Source of the DNA: Adiantum capillus-veneris
Lineage: Eukaryota > Streptophyta > Polypodiopsida > Polypodiales > Pteridaceae
Direction: 5' to 3'
Assembly: GCA_014529385.2 (NCBI GenBank)
Contig: CM043949.1
Coordinates: 146,859,850-146,923,849, forward strand
DNA length: 64,000 bases
In this document: positions 11,157-22,450 of the stretch, piece after piece
Layout: the number at the start of each line of letters is the position of its first letter
How positions within the stretch are numbered: position 1 is the stretch's first letter
Notes under the pieces: model-generated
The model's database searches: none
Told to the model about the DNA's origin: nothing
The model's input: the letters and a program-made list of their open reading frames with translations, nothing else
Program-made: the position numbers and the translations under genes

Positions 11157-12355
11157 TTCTAAAAGGGATGACATATAGGTAGGTTAGGGGTCTGGATTGT
11201 GTTTTGAGTTTGTTTTCTAGGAGTTTTAATTTTTTCACACTGACATGCCTCCTAGAGGTATAGTGCTTGTTTTTTGGATGTGTTAGGTAGGACTTATATG
11301 GATTTCCATCCACATGGTTGAGGACATCTGCTTCGACGAAATGAGGAACTCCATACCTCCGAGTGTACTACTTTCCATGATTCATGTTGGTGGATATGTA
11401 TAATTGCTAATAATGATTTTTCATGGTTTGTTTGAGTGCAATAGTTATGTTTGTTATCTGCCATTATAGATGTATAAATTTGTCTTTGCTTAAGTTGATG
11501 GGACTAGAGTTTATTCTTATGGATGAGCCTTGAGATTAGGAGACCGTGACTTTACGTTAACTCAATTACTTGACCACTAGGCCTAACTGATAAAATTATC
11601 TGAGTATTTGAGACCTTAGGAATGTTTAAGGCATAGAGAAGCTTGCTCACTTAAACAACAAAAACACTAGTGAGAATACAAAGGAAATGAAAGCCAAAAA
11701 CATAAGTGCCACAAATGAAAAATCTAATGCTGGAAGAGAAATCCTGGCTTGATTTGGTACTTCACTCAGATGTATTGTCTATGGTACTAGATCCCTAGAG
11801 GTTCCCAGTGTGGGCGCTTTTCTTTGAGAAGCGAAAAGCCCCGGACATACAAAATAAGCACACACGTCAAATGATTGTGAACCAAAGTAAAAAAGAAAAA
11901 AAGAAAAAAATGAATGACATTTAAAAGACTTCCATCGAGCTTACAATTAACATTTCAATCTTTTGTTTGCAGTTGTGAGAGCTAGTTGGCTAATCAAAGA
12001 TGAAAAGCACAATTAGGGAATCTTGCATTTAGATAATCTTCTTAGCTTAGCTAGTAATAGAGTAGTTGTTTTAACCTTAGTCATAGCTAACTAGTTGATA
12101 GACTCACCCATAAGCCCAAAACTCTTGATTAATTAATTTACTCAAAGTGCGATTTATTTGTCCTTAATGGTAGTCTAACATTTCATAAATCTTGCATTTA
12201 CTCATTTCCACATGTACTTTACATTCCCCTCATGATTTATAGCCATATAATTTCTCTTTGCTGAAACAGTGACTTTGCCTTGCAGATTCAAATCCAGATG
12301 CTCTACAACCTGGAAATAACAAGCTTCAACTCAATAGCTTCCGAGGACGGAATCT
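11157..12355 (+). other. E1 3' untranslated region, no gene seen
   Basis: About 1.2 kb of AT-rich sequence with no coding signal I can support, lying between the accessory ORF and the 3' purine tract. Confidence 0.6.
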
Positions 12356-12359
12356 ACAT

Positions 12360-12373
12360 CAGGAAGGGGGGCA
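12360..12373 (+). other. E1 3' polypurine tract
   Basis: AGGAAGGGGGGCA directly precedes the TGTTAACC start of the 3' LTR and would prime plus-strand synthesis. Confidence 0.75.
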
Positions 12374-12673
12374 TGTTAACCCTCGTGGCTCACGGCCACC
12401 CTATCGCCTACGACGCACGCTGTATTATTTATTTAGTAGAGTCAGACACCGAGCTTGTCGGTCCAATAGGAAAAGGGTAGAGTGATCGCCGATGAGAGGC
12501 GCACTCTAACTGGAACACGCAAGGGTTAGTTGGCTAAGCATGGGTGCCCAAATGTGAATGGGGCGAGCTCATATAAAAGTCACCTAAACCTAAAATTGAC
12601 CTATTCTCTCGGTGTGCAATAGAAGAAGTGCTCTTGCCCTATCTCCATCCCCATCTCCATTGTGTGCTCACAG

Positions 12674-12704
<31 letters not shown>

Positions 12705-12707
12705 CTT
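12374..12707 (+). repeat. E1 3' LTR, left part
   Basis: Starts with TGTTAACC after the purine tract. It contains a TATA-like CATATAAAAG near 12570 and ends in a (GT)n tract and TGCTT, where copia-1 is inserted. The (GT)n followed by CTTGAGG also occurs at the window start, tying this to the 5' LTR. Confidence 0.8.
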
Positions 12708-13029
12708 TGTAAAGAATGAGGATGCAAGAGAGCTACACAAGACAAGCACAAAGCACACAGAGATGGAAAGCTTCTTCTTCTTCTTCACAGAAAAGAGAGT
12801 ACAAAATGACTAAGTGCTAAAGCTGAAAAGTAGCACATATGTACATGCGGTCACTGAGTGTGAACTCGCTAGAAGCGTACTAGGCTGGCACTATAAGTGT
12901 AGTCCAGCTGTAGAATCACTGGCAGAGATCCTCCGTGTCGGTCACCTACCGCGCCAGTGAGTAAATGCCGTAAGCGGCCAAGACCCGTAGTGGATGCCAG
13001 CTCAAGGTGTAGAGCTCGACATCTCAACA
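12708..13029 (-). repeat. copia-1 3' LTR
   Basis: Begins TG and ends CA on the element strand. It is adjacent to a purine tract at 13030-13038. The polyprotein stop codon (13002) falls inside this LTR. Confidence 0.95.
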
Positions 13030-15845
13030 CTCCCCCTCGAGCTCTGCATGTCGCAGAGTCCAAGCATAGTCCGGAAACGTCGAAGCTTCTCAGCTCCGAG
13101 GGCCTTGGTAAAGATATCCGCTATCTGCTCCTCTGTGCTAACGTAGACCAAGTCGATGTCGCCCGCCAACACTCGCTCTCGAACGTAGTGGTAATGGACC
13201 TCTATGTGTTTGGTCCTAGCATGGAACACTGGGTTCCTAGCCAACTGCATGCTGCTGAGGTTGTCACAATGGATGAAAATCTGCTGGTCCACCTGCACTC
13301 CCAAGTCCTCAAGTAATGTGCGTAGCCAAGCTACCTCGCACGCCGCAACTGCTACACCTCTGTACTCGGCCTCTGTGCTCGATAAAGCAACCGTAGGCTG
13401 CTTTTTGCTGCTCCAAGTAACAGCAGCACTCCCAAAAGAGAACATGAAGCCACTCGTAGATCTCCTATCAACAATGCTACCTGCCCAATCTACATCTGTA
13501 TACCCATACAATGCTAATGGTGCATCTGCTGCATAGAACAATGCGTAGTCAAGAGTACCTTGCACATACCTAAGTGTGCGTCGTACTCCATCCAAATGTG
13601 GCTTCCTCGGAAGTTGCATGAACTGACTCTCCAAGCCTACTGTGTAGCTCAAGTCTGGCCTCGTAATAGTCAAGTAGATTAGACTACCCACAATCTTCCT
13701 GTACATGTTGACATCCTCAACAACATCACCTTTCTCTGCACTCAGCTTTGCATTCACATCCAAGGGAATAGAAATTGGCTTACAATCAGCCATACCATAC
13801 TTTGACAACATGTCCAAAGCATACTGTCTCTGTGATAGCCATACACCCTCTGGAGTCCTGATCACCTCAATGCCAAGAAAGTAGCGCAACTCGCCTAAAT
13901 CTTTCATTTCAAACTCCTGTTTGAGAAGACCCTTCACATGGTCAATCTCCATAGCATTGTCACCAACAATAATAAGGTCATCTACATATATGGTAATGAC
14001 CACAATCCCCACATCACTCTCACGTACATAGAGTGAATGATCAGCATGAGCTCTCCTAAAACCAATACTGACAAGATACTTGGCAATCCTGTCATACCAT
14101 GCTCTAGAGCCCTGCTTCAAACCATACAAAGCTTTGAGAAGTCTGCATACATAATCTGGGTAACCTGGATCGACATAACCAGGTGGCTGATCCATATACA
14201 CTTCCTCTTGCAACTCACCATTCAAGAAGGCATTCTTTACATCCATTTGATGCATAATCCATCCTCTAGATGCAGCCACTGCTATGACAGCTCTCACAGT
14301 CGTCATCTTTGCCACTGGAGCAAAGGTCTCCTCATAGTCTATGCCATACGTCTGTGCATAACCCTTTGCGACCAGCCTTGCCTTGTGACGCTCAATGTTG
14401 CCATCAGCCTTATGCTTGGTTTTATACACCCATTTACAGCCAATAGCTTTCTTGCCACTTGGCAATGGCACCAGCTCCCATGTGTCATTTGCTTCCAATG
14501 CAGCCATCTCTTCATTCATTGCATCATCCCAATGCACATTTCCAACTGCATCCTCAAAACATGTGGGCTCCACATCCTGTATCACCTTAGCCATGTAGGC
14601 TTGGTGATGCGCTAGATACCCATCATAAGTCAATTTCTGAACTGGATTTCTGACTCTATTAGATCTGTGCGGTCCTTGGTCACTCCTTTGCCCTCTAGCA
14701 TCTTCTTGTACTTTCCTTACACCAGGTGTCCTGACAGCCGGAATTCCAAATTCCTCATCAAGACTTTGTTCAGAACCATCTGAATCCATGTCTACATGTG
14801 AAAAACCTGATGATGCATCAACCATAAAGGGAGGTTCATCAACCTTTTCCTTTCCTTTTCGTGATACATTCCCTGTACCTGTTGGTGGAGTAACCTGCGT
14901 ACGTAGTCTACCATTCCATGGTTTCTCAACAGAGCCACGAGAAGAGGACTCTTGTGGTCCACTCAAAACCTGTGACTGTGGCCTCACATTTTGTACAACC
15001 ACATCATCTTTTACATCAGCCCCAATAGTGCCATGTGCATTACTGTACCAGCTGCTCATCTCATCAAAAACTACATCTCTGCTCACTCGTAATTCTCGTG
15101 TAGTAGGATTGTAGCACCTGTACCCCTTTTGTTCAAGGGAATATCCCACAAGAATACATTTCTCTGCTTTAGGATCCAATTTCCTACGCAACTCATCTGG
15201 TACATGCACGTTAGCTATGCAGCCAAACACTTTCAAGTGTGCCAAATCAGGCTTTGTACCTGTAAGCTTTTCCTCAGGTGTTACATCATGCACCGCAGCT
15301 GTAGGTGTCCTGTTCATAATGTACACAGCTGTATTTACAGCTTCAGCCCAGAAATGATGAGGCATGTTCTTCTCATTCATCAATGCACGTGCAACCTCTG
15401 CAATGTGCATGTTTTTCCTTTCTGCGACCCCATTCTGCTGTGGAGTATATCTGCATGTAAACTGCCTGTGTATACCATGCATTCGTAGAAAATCTGAAAA
15501 ATCATTGGAGAAGTACTCTCCCCCTCCATCTGACCTCAATGTCTTGATTTGCATATCTGTCTCCTTCTCAATCATGACTTTGAAGTCTTGAAAGTGACCA
15601 AACACTTCACTTTTGTTACGCATGAAGTAGACCCATACTTTCCTTGTATGGTCATCAATGAAAGAGACATAATACCTGCAACCATGTATACTTGCAGTAT
15701 CGGTTGGACCCCAAACATATGTGTGCACCACCTCAAGTGGCCTTTTACATACATTGCGCTCATGTGGAAATGAGCCCTTTGACTGTTTTCCAAACTGGCA
15801 TGCTGCACACACTTTATGCATACCATCCACCTTGAATTTGGGCAA
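13002..15845 (-). pseudogene. copia-1 integrase, reverse transcriptase and RNase H
   Basis: A 947-residue open stretch follows the TAA at 15867 in the same frame. Order: zinc-finger CC (CAACQFGK); integrase core with LRSDGGGEYFS (second D) and QQNGVAERKN (E); RT beginning NDTWELVPLPSGKKAIGCKW with catalytic TIYVDDLIIVGD; then RNase H with YGYTDVDWAGS and SSTEAEYRGV. The first catalytic Asp of the integrase is replaced: the site reads HTYVWGP where copia integrases have HxD. The C-terminus runs into the LTR. RT and RNase H look intact. Confidence 0.93.
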
Positions 15846-15866
15846 ACCTTTTACAATCTGTTTTGT

Positions 15867-16448
15867 TTAAATGCTGCGCAATCTCTGCTCATTGACATGG
15901 CCAATGCGTTTGTGCCAAATGTCAACATCAGCCACAACACCTGTGCCCTGTGCAAATAATGCAGCTTTTACCTCAGGCATGTCTACATTCAGCGTAAACA
16001 TTCTGCCCACACATTTGCCCTCTGTGATCAGCTTACAGCCATTCTGGAAATCTTCTACATAACAGCCATTTGGATTGAAGCTAACTTGCAAACCCTGCTC
16101 AACCATTTGTCCAACAGAAACAAGATTCTTTGTAATGTTTGGGACATGAAGTACATCTGCTAAGTACTTTGATTTCCCACTCTTCGTATTTAGAGGTATG
16201 TCCCCTACATGAGCAATGGGGTGAGCTGTGTCATCTCCTGTCTGCACATAGCCTGACACATCTGGTTTGCGCATATCTCTAAACCACTCTCCACGAGACG
16301 TCATGTGATTAGAGGCACCTGAATCCACATACCAAACATCATCTTGGGTGGAATTCTCTGCAGTCATTGTATTCATTACATGCTGCATAACAAACATGCG
16401 CTCGTTTTTGCTGTCATCTGCATCTCTGCTAGTAGATGCATAGTTACC
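15867..16448 (-). pseudogene. copia-1 protease and gag-pre-integrase
   Basis: The same frame as gag carries the protease loop VWYVDSGASNHMTSRGEWF near 16330 (D-S-G-A). A gag-pre-integrase segment ends with VDIWHKRIGHVNEQRLRSI, which includes the first HH pair of the integrase zinc finger. A TAA at 15867 then interrupts the frame. Confidence 0.88.
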
Positions 16449-17351
16449 CTGTTCTCTCTTTCTACTTGCTTTTCCCTTTGGACAGTCACGTGACATGTGA
16501 CCTCTTTCACCACAAGTCCAAAATTCTCTACTATCTGGAGTATGTTGCTGCCTGCTTGATCATGCACCACGACCTCTTTGACTCCCCCTGCCTTGAGACT
16601 GGTTTCCCCTGCCACCTGTATTGTTTTGATTTGATTGACCTTCCAGAAATTGGCCCCTGCAACCCCTTGGGCCTCGACCACGACCTCTACCTCTACCTCT
16701 GTTGGAGTTAGAATAGAAGGCCTGTTCAGAATTATTTCTGCCATGAGAAGAAGATGTGTCAAGGTTCTTCTCCTCAAGAATAAGCATAGAAATCAAATCT
16801 TGGAACACGGGGATGTCGTCTCTTGTATTCATGGAAGACCTAAAATGTACATACTCATCTCCTAGACCATCCAAGCATGCACGGACAATGTCATCGTCTT
16901 CCACTGACACTTTAATAGATCCAAGAGCCTCAATGATACTCTTGATCTTCAAGGCATAATCATTGATTGAGAGGTTGTTCCTCTTAACCTGATTTAGCTC
17001 CGACTTTAGTTGAAGCTTCCTGGCCTTGGTGTTCACCTCGAACACTCTGCCTAAGTTTCTCCATGCAATGGCGGGGGTTTCAGCATCCTGTAGATAGCCC
17101 ATCATGCCATCTGTGATGCTCATAGACAGCCAGTACATCACTTTGCTCTGGCCTTGTTGCCAGTCCCTCAAAGCTTTCCTTTGTTCTGCTGTAGCATTTG
17201 CCTCGGGAATCTCTGGTTCCTTTTCATTGTCTCCTTCTACATAGTCCCAATAACCTTTTCCTTTTAGGAAATTTGTTATTCTGAACTTCCATGCAGGGTA
17301 GTTATTTTTCTCAAGCTTCTCAGTAACAATCTGACTGAAACCGTCAGACAT
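16449..17351 (-). pseudogene. copia-1 gag
   Basis: The ATG at 17351 opens MSDGFSQIVTEKLEKNNYPA, the usual copia Gag N-terminus with the LEKNNYPAWKFRITNFLKGK region, then the UBN2-type body (VMYWLSMSITDGMMGYLQDA, LDGLGDEYVHFRSSM). The C-terminal part is an RG-rich RNA-binding segment (RGRGRGRGRGPRGCRGQFLE). A TGA at 16560 interrupts the frame, which resumes at once and reads the zinc knuckle as FWTCGERGHMSRDC. The first Cys of the CCHC motif is thus Phe. The TGA and the lost Cys both suggest a non-functional Gag. Confidence 0.88.
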
Positions 17352-17636
17352 CTTGAAGCACTAAGACAAAATAGCTGCAATCTGCAAAAACCTGCAAATT
17401 TGCTGAACCTGCTATCGTGGTTCCTGTAACGCTTTCTACACTCAACGAGTGTCCACAATCAAGCGTTTCACAACCACTGTACTTGTACAGTAAATCTCTG
17501 TATATTGCACTTTGGAGACCTGTTCAGAAACTTGTGCGAGAAACTTGTGCTGGCATCTGGTCGTGGATTGCGAACGAAGGGATTGTGATGCTCTTGCTCT
17601 CCTAGCCTCTCTTGCCTGCACCAGGCTCTGATACCA

Positions 17637-17958
17637 TGTAAAGAATGAGGATGCAAGAGAGCTACACAAGACAAGCACAAAGCACACAGAGATGGAAAGC
17701 TTCTTCTTCTTCTTCACAGAAAAGAGAGTACAAAATGACTAAGTGCTAAAGCTGAAAAGTAGCACATATGTACATGCGGTCACTGAGTGTGAACTCGCTA
17801 GAAGCGTACTAGGCTGGCACTATAAGTGTAGTCCAGCTGTAGAATCACTGGCAGAGATCCTCCGTGTCGGTCACCTAACGCGCCAGTGAGTAAATGCCGT
17901 AAGCGGCCAAGACCCGTAGTGGATGCCAGCTCAAGGTGTAGAGCTCGACATCTCAACA
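17637..17958 (-). repeat. copia-1 5' LTR
   Basis: Matches the other LTR with one visible difference. It is followed on the element strand by the tRNA-iMet primer site at 17625-17636. Confidence 0.95.
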
Positions 17959-17963
17959 TGCTT

Positions 17964-18216
17964 GAGGAAGAGAGAGTGTGTGTGATCGAGCATTGCGACG
18001 GCACCTACCGGCGGCAAGGCGGTTGAGCGCAGTACGGCGGCGGCTCCCTCTTCTTCGCGGCGAGGAATCCTTCACGGCGACAAGTGCATGGAGGTGAGTG
18101 ACACACCCCTGCTCTCTGTGAGCTTGCTAGGCCTGTTAGTTGTGTGCTTGCAGCCTTCGTGGCTCGCACACGGTGCTCGGCAAGTCCCTAGCTCCGACAC
18201 GTGCGGCAGACACGCA
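17964..18216 (+). repeat. E1 3' LTR, right part
   Basis: Resumes after copia-1 with GAGGAAGAGAGAGTGTGTGT and matches 53-290 of the 5' LTR to its end near ...CACGCA. Together the two parts give an LTR of about 590 bases. Confidence 0.82.
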
Positions 18217-19540
18217 CAACTGGTTTAACACTTTCTCTAGTCGGAGCTTTGGTTGTGTACACTTGGCCGATGATTCAACATTTGACATTGCAAGTGTAGG
18301 AGATGTTTGCTTGTCATTGCCTAGTGGTGCATCCTGTACGCTACGACATATGTGTTGCTTTCCTAGCTGAGACAAAGCTTGATCTTAGTGAGATAGTTAG
18401 CATATTGAGGGTATTAGACACTACTTAGAGAGCAATCTTTCCAGATGCATTGTGGATCATTAGTGTTTTCCAGGGAGCCTTCAGTGGATTGATATATCCT
18501 ATGCATGTATCTGAGGTATGAGACAACATAGTCTTGGATTGGTTGATGACATGCGCTGAGCGAGAGATGAGTTGTTTCTCCTTTGCATGTGAGCTCCACC
18601 GACAAAGCATTTAGCTATTCAAGACATGCCATTACACTCTATAGTGATAGAGGAGTGGTAGTGATTTAATGAGACACACCAAGTACTATTAGAGTCTGTG
18701 CAGGCAGAGGTAGAGCGGTTCTTCTCCCTAGAGACACAAGCAAAGATGAAAAACATGGAATTCTTTGATATGCTCATGCTAGAGACTGATGAGTTGATGC
18801 CAGGAGACACAACTTTGCATATGGGTGAGAGGGACATAGCCATCCCATTGTTGATTGATGACACATCCCTGCATGATGAGTAGTCTTGATGATGCACTGC
18901 ATGCAAATAGTGCAGGGGAGGCTAGGACAGCTAGGTTTTCATAGATTTTGTCAGCGTTCGAGCGTCTCATGTATGACCTACTAGTGTTGAGGCCCGAACT
19001 AGTAGCTGTAGTGGGAGATTTTGCAACAGGGTTTGTCAGTCGTATGGTGACTGGCATGATGCATAGTGGAGCTATGAAGACCATACAAAGTTGTCCGCAG
19101 GGTTTACATGTAGGCTCCAATGTGGATACGCACACTCCCCTTTCACTAGAACCGATACGGCTACATGTAGATTGCCTCCTCGAGCTAGTGGATGTAGGCT
19201 AAGAGAGTCTCTCACGTGTTTTCTTGTACAGGGAAAACAGTAGTGGCAACAGGTGACAACAGAAGCTATAAAGATAAGAAACCTATAAGATTATCAGCTC
19301 ATGTGGTGGAGGATGAAGAAGAAGACAAAGAAAAAGGCGACAACAACCTTGTCTACTATGACGACATACTCTAAAGATTGTAATCTCTCTACAACAAGGG
19401 GAGGAATTTTACTTTTGTCATCCTTTGTGGATTTGTCATCCCGTGTGTTTGTATTAACATCTTGTGTGGATACTATGTCATCCCTAGTGGATATAAGAAT
19501 CTTCACTGTATTGTCCTAGTCCAAAGTCCAAGGGGAGGAT
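18217..19540 (+). mobile_element. Degraded internal region of another LTR element
   Basis: The first about 150 bases encode NWFNTFSSRSFGCVHLADDS and VGDVCLSLPSGASCTLRHM, which matches the gag-pre-integrase region of copia elements. The rest has short open stretches (18698-18883, 18948-19202) that I do not recognise. It ends in a purine tract AAGGGGAGGAT directly before an LTR-like start at 19541. The part between is either a decayed or deleted internal region or a captured sequence. Confidence 0.5.
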
Positions 19541-19830
19541 TGTTGGGTTTGTGGCCTTTGGCTTCAACGCCGACAAATGGTGTGAGAACTATCTCTTACG
19601 TATGAAAATCCTATGTGAGGATAAGTGCTTGTGTGACAAGATATTTTTAAGCCTTTTATGAAAGTGAAGGGCTCTCGTGGGATAGCCTTTGGGCCTTATA
19701 AGGAAAGGCTTTATGTATATATGACATATATCCTAAGCATATTAGATTGCAATCTGAGTTCACTTTACTTTCTAGCATTGTACTTTTCTCTCTCTCTATC
19801 TCTTAGTGTATAAGCTATGGATGCCTACCT
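19541..19830 (+). repeat. LTR remnant (right LTR of the degraded element)
   Basis: Starts TGTTGGGTTTGTGG after a purine tract. It contains a CCTTATAAGG and TATATATGA segment and a CT-rich end. No matching left LTR was found in the window, so its right end (about 19830) is uncertain. Confidence 0.5.
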
Positions 19831-19919
19831 TTTTGAGCCTCCTTGAGCTCTATTGCACTCATCCCCATTCCCGGTCTATGTTTGGCCACCGTCGGCACAA
19901 CTTGGCACCTCCGCACCTT

Positions 19920-20229
19920 TGACAAATGTAGAGCAAGGGTTTTCACTCTAGATGCAATCACATATACTTTCATCTTGAAGGAAAGGGTTGGGATCAGAAT
20001 ATTTGGGTTGTTTTCAATGGATGCAAAGAGAAGGCATCTCTCTAAATGCAATTACGTACACTTCACATACACATATGCTTGAATCTTGAAGGCAAGGATC
20101 ATGGTCAGAAAGCTCTGGGTTATTTTTCAGAGGGAGGTAATCCCTCCAAATGCAAACATGAACACTCACACCTTGAAGGCATGGGGCATTACACAAGATG
20201 CTGATATGGGCAAAAGAATTCATGATGAT
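19920..20229 (+). pseudogene. PPR-family pseudogene, left part
   Basis: Translations in changing frames give fragments such as DAITYTFILKE and repeats of GMQREGISPNA-like wording, ending in a segment corresponding to DADMGKRIHDD. These are pieces of plant PLS-type pentatricopeptide repeats, organellar RNA-binding proteins. The sequence stops at the ATGAT target duplication (20225-20229) and resumes at 49315. No frame stays open long enough for a functional protein. Confidence 0.75.
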
Positions 20230-21762
20230 TTCATAATAATCAATATCTAATTCTCCTAAATGATTTTCTCATGTTAAACTGATCATTTAATATGGGGAAG
20301 TGCCAGGGGAGAAAAAGCTAGAATATTGGTTAAGCTAGCAGACCGGCCACAGTAGGGATCCAAAGGAGGGAAAATAGGGATCCAAAGGGGGGGCCATCTG
20401 CAAAAGAGCCATGTGCAACAATGGGCTAAAAAGACCCTAAGGTTCAGCCCATTAAGACTTCCAAAATGCTAAGGTTCCAAAATTCAAAGGTTGTGTCCAA
20501 AGGTCAACCAGGGGGGGAATTGGATGCTTTGTGTGTGTCCCAAAAGTCTTTTCAAATCCCTACATAGGAGGGGGCGAGCCTAGCTTGTAGGGGATGAGAG
20601 AGAAAGTCACACACACACACACAAGCTCCCTTTACACAAAGGGAATGAGGGACACATGTCAGCTCCCTAGCCCAGATGCCCACAAGGTGTACCCAACTTT
20701 TATTGGATGGCCTTGGAGGTGGACCAATGAGAATTAGGCTAGACTAAATCTAGTTTAATTAATTTAAAAACACTTAATAAAAGAACCAATGAGAATTAAG
20801 TCCTCTAGAAGACTATTGGACGGTCTCCCAAGGGGTCCAATGAGCAAAGGGATCCAATGAGATTTTAGATGAATTATTAAATTACCTAAATCTCTCACAA
20901 AAGGGGAAAGGGGGACACATGTCTGAAGGCTATCACTTATGCAGCTTAAGTGTCATTGGCTAGCCCTAGGGAGGTCCAATGAGAAGATAGCAAGAGCAAA
21001 TAGCAAGAGGGGTCGCCCAAGAGAGAGAGGGGGATGATTTTTGGAAAGGCATTATCACACACACACTCACACAATCTCATGTGTGAAGTAAAGAAGACTC
21101 TCTTTCCTTCTCAAGCTTTAATGGAAAGCTTACCACCTAGTCCAAGCTTGTGAGAAGGGAGGCCTACACCAACAACTCTTGGCTTTGTGATGCAAATCCA
21201 ACCAAAAGCCAAGCTTCAATGCATGCTTATCTCCTCTACCATGCTAATTACTAAGCTAAGCTATGCTAATATGAGTGATTATGTGAGGAGGTGCACATCT
21301 TTCTCGTAAGAATACTCCTTCTTCCTCTCAATCTACTCTCATACCCTGCTAGCTCTCACCATCTTTGAAGGTGTGTGAGGTCTTGGGTCTGAGACCGGGG
21401 TTGTGTTTGCTAAGTGTTTTGCTTAGTGCATGAAGCTTTCATCTTCATTGCACTAGCTAGTCTTGAAGGAACACAAAGAATTGTATTGTACAATGTCTCT
21501 CTTGATGGGAGAAACCATAATACAAAGCCTTTTGGAGGGGGGACCGGCTCCATGAAAATCCGGTCCTCAACTGTTGTCAATAGCTTAATTTCTCTCTCTT
21601 TCGAAAGTATTGTTCATGCTATCTAACTAGGTGTTATGCTTTTTGTTGCTCTCTCCACCCAAGCACTCTTGTAATTCTCATTAGGAATCTATTCTAATGA
21701 AATGCCCACTATGTTCATGCTAATTTCTTCTACACACAAGTTTTAGGCCATTAAATGTTACA
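20230..21762 (+). repeat. Element A 5' LTR
   Basis: Starts TTCATAATAATC, one base short of the family start TGTCATAATAATC, and ends TTACA. It is about 50 bases shorter than the 3' copy, mainly through a deletion between CCAATGAG repeats near 20850. Confidence 0.93.
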
Positions 21763-21763
21763 T

Positions 21764-21775
21764 TGGTATCAGAGC
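21764..21775 (+). other. Element A primer binding site
   Basis: TGGTATCAGAGC, complementary to the 3' end of plant initiator tRNA-Met, one base after the LTR end. Confidence 0.9.
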
Positions 21776-21899
21776 ACAAGGTTTCTCTTTTCTTGCTCAA
21801 GAAGGGAGGTCCTCAAGCTAGCTATAAATGGTTGGTATTATTAATTGCTCGTGAGTAAGTAGAATAGGGATTTTTCAGCCTTGCAGTGCGCCTGCCTTC

Positions 21900-22450
21900 G
21901 TGCAGTTAACGGGGCATCACAGTCGAGAGCTTGAGCGTTATCGCAAGGATAACCGGAGTTTCAAGTGCGGTGAACAAGGGCATGCATACCGCGATTGTCC
22001 CCAAAAGAACAACCGCCAAGATCCTCCTAGAGCTACCTTGGTTGAAATCCAAGAGGAGAAGACTCACCAAACTCACCACAAAGGGTCTCCTCTATGCCAT
22101 GCTTGGGGAAAGGTAAGAGAACATGATGCTTTTATTCTCTTTGACCCTGGTTCTACTCACAATTTTATATCTATAGAGTTGGCCACCAAGCTAGGCATAC
22201 AATCCTACGAGATGGGAGATGTCCTACCCGCAGACAGTGCTTTCAAGGGGCAAGAAGCTTCAGTCACTCCCTTAATCGGGAAATTGAGGCTTCATGTCCA
22301 AAGCTATGTGGACAAAGAGGACTTCTTTATCTCTCCTCTCAAGCATGGAGATGTAATCCTAGGGGCACCATGGTTTGTTGATCGCCTGGCTGCCCAATGT
22401 TAAATTCCCTGAAAGGAGAATCTCCTCTAAGTTCAGGGAAAAAGACATGT
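21900..22450 (+). pseudogene. Element A nucleocapsid end and protease
   Basis: The frame opens within a knuckle region whose first Cys is Ser (RSFKCGEQGHAYRDCPQ), then reaches a protease loop ILFDPGSTHNFISIELATKL at about 22130-22190 and VILGAPWF at about 22350. The loop is D-P-G, not D-T/S-G. The capsid part of gag is missing: sequence from 21921 jumps to the position of about 31720 in element B. A frameshift near 22375 separates this from RT. Confidence 0.82.

Larger units (their letters stand above)
12708..17958 (-). mobile_element. copia-1: full-length Ty1/copia element, very recent insertion
   Basis: LTRs of 322 bases lie at 12708-13029 and 17637-17958. By eye they differ at a single base (CCTACCG versus CCTAACG). 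The target duplication TGCTT is exact at 12703-12707 and 17959-17963. On the minus strand the primer site TGGTATCAGAGC (17625-17636, initiator tRNA-Met type) abuts the 5' LTR, and a purine tract (13030-13038) abuts the 3' LTR. The polyprotein occupies one frame from 17351 to 13002 in copia order (gag, protease, integrase, RT, RNase H). Two stop codons and other lesions make it non-autonomous. It sits inside the 3' LTR of E1. Confidence 0.97.
1..18216 (+). mobile_element. E1: Ty3/gypsy LTR retrotransposon, Athila/Tat-like, 5' end outside window
   Basis: The left edge (about 48-290) is nearly identical to 17963-18216, and the two are the 5' and 3' LTRs of one element. A primer site resembling tRNA-Asp (TGGCGTCGTTGCCC at 297) follows the first, and a polypurine tract AGGAAGGGGGG precedes the second at 12374. 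Between them, in order, are gag with zinc knuckles, a DGGA protease, RT with the FLDGYSGYNQ and FLDD motifs, RNase H and a DDE integrase. Those motifs and the primer type are typical of the Athila/Tat branch. Without the copia-1 insertion the element would be about 13 kb. Several frameshifts and in-frame stops make it defective. The 5' flank and its target duplication lie outside the window, so TSDs cannot be checked. Confidence 0.9.
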
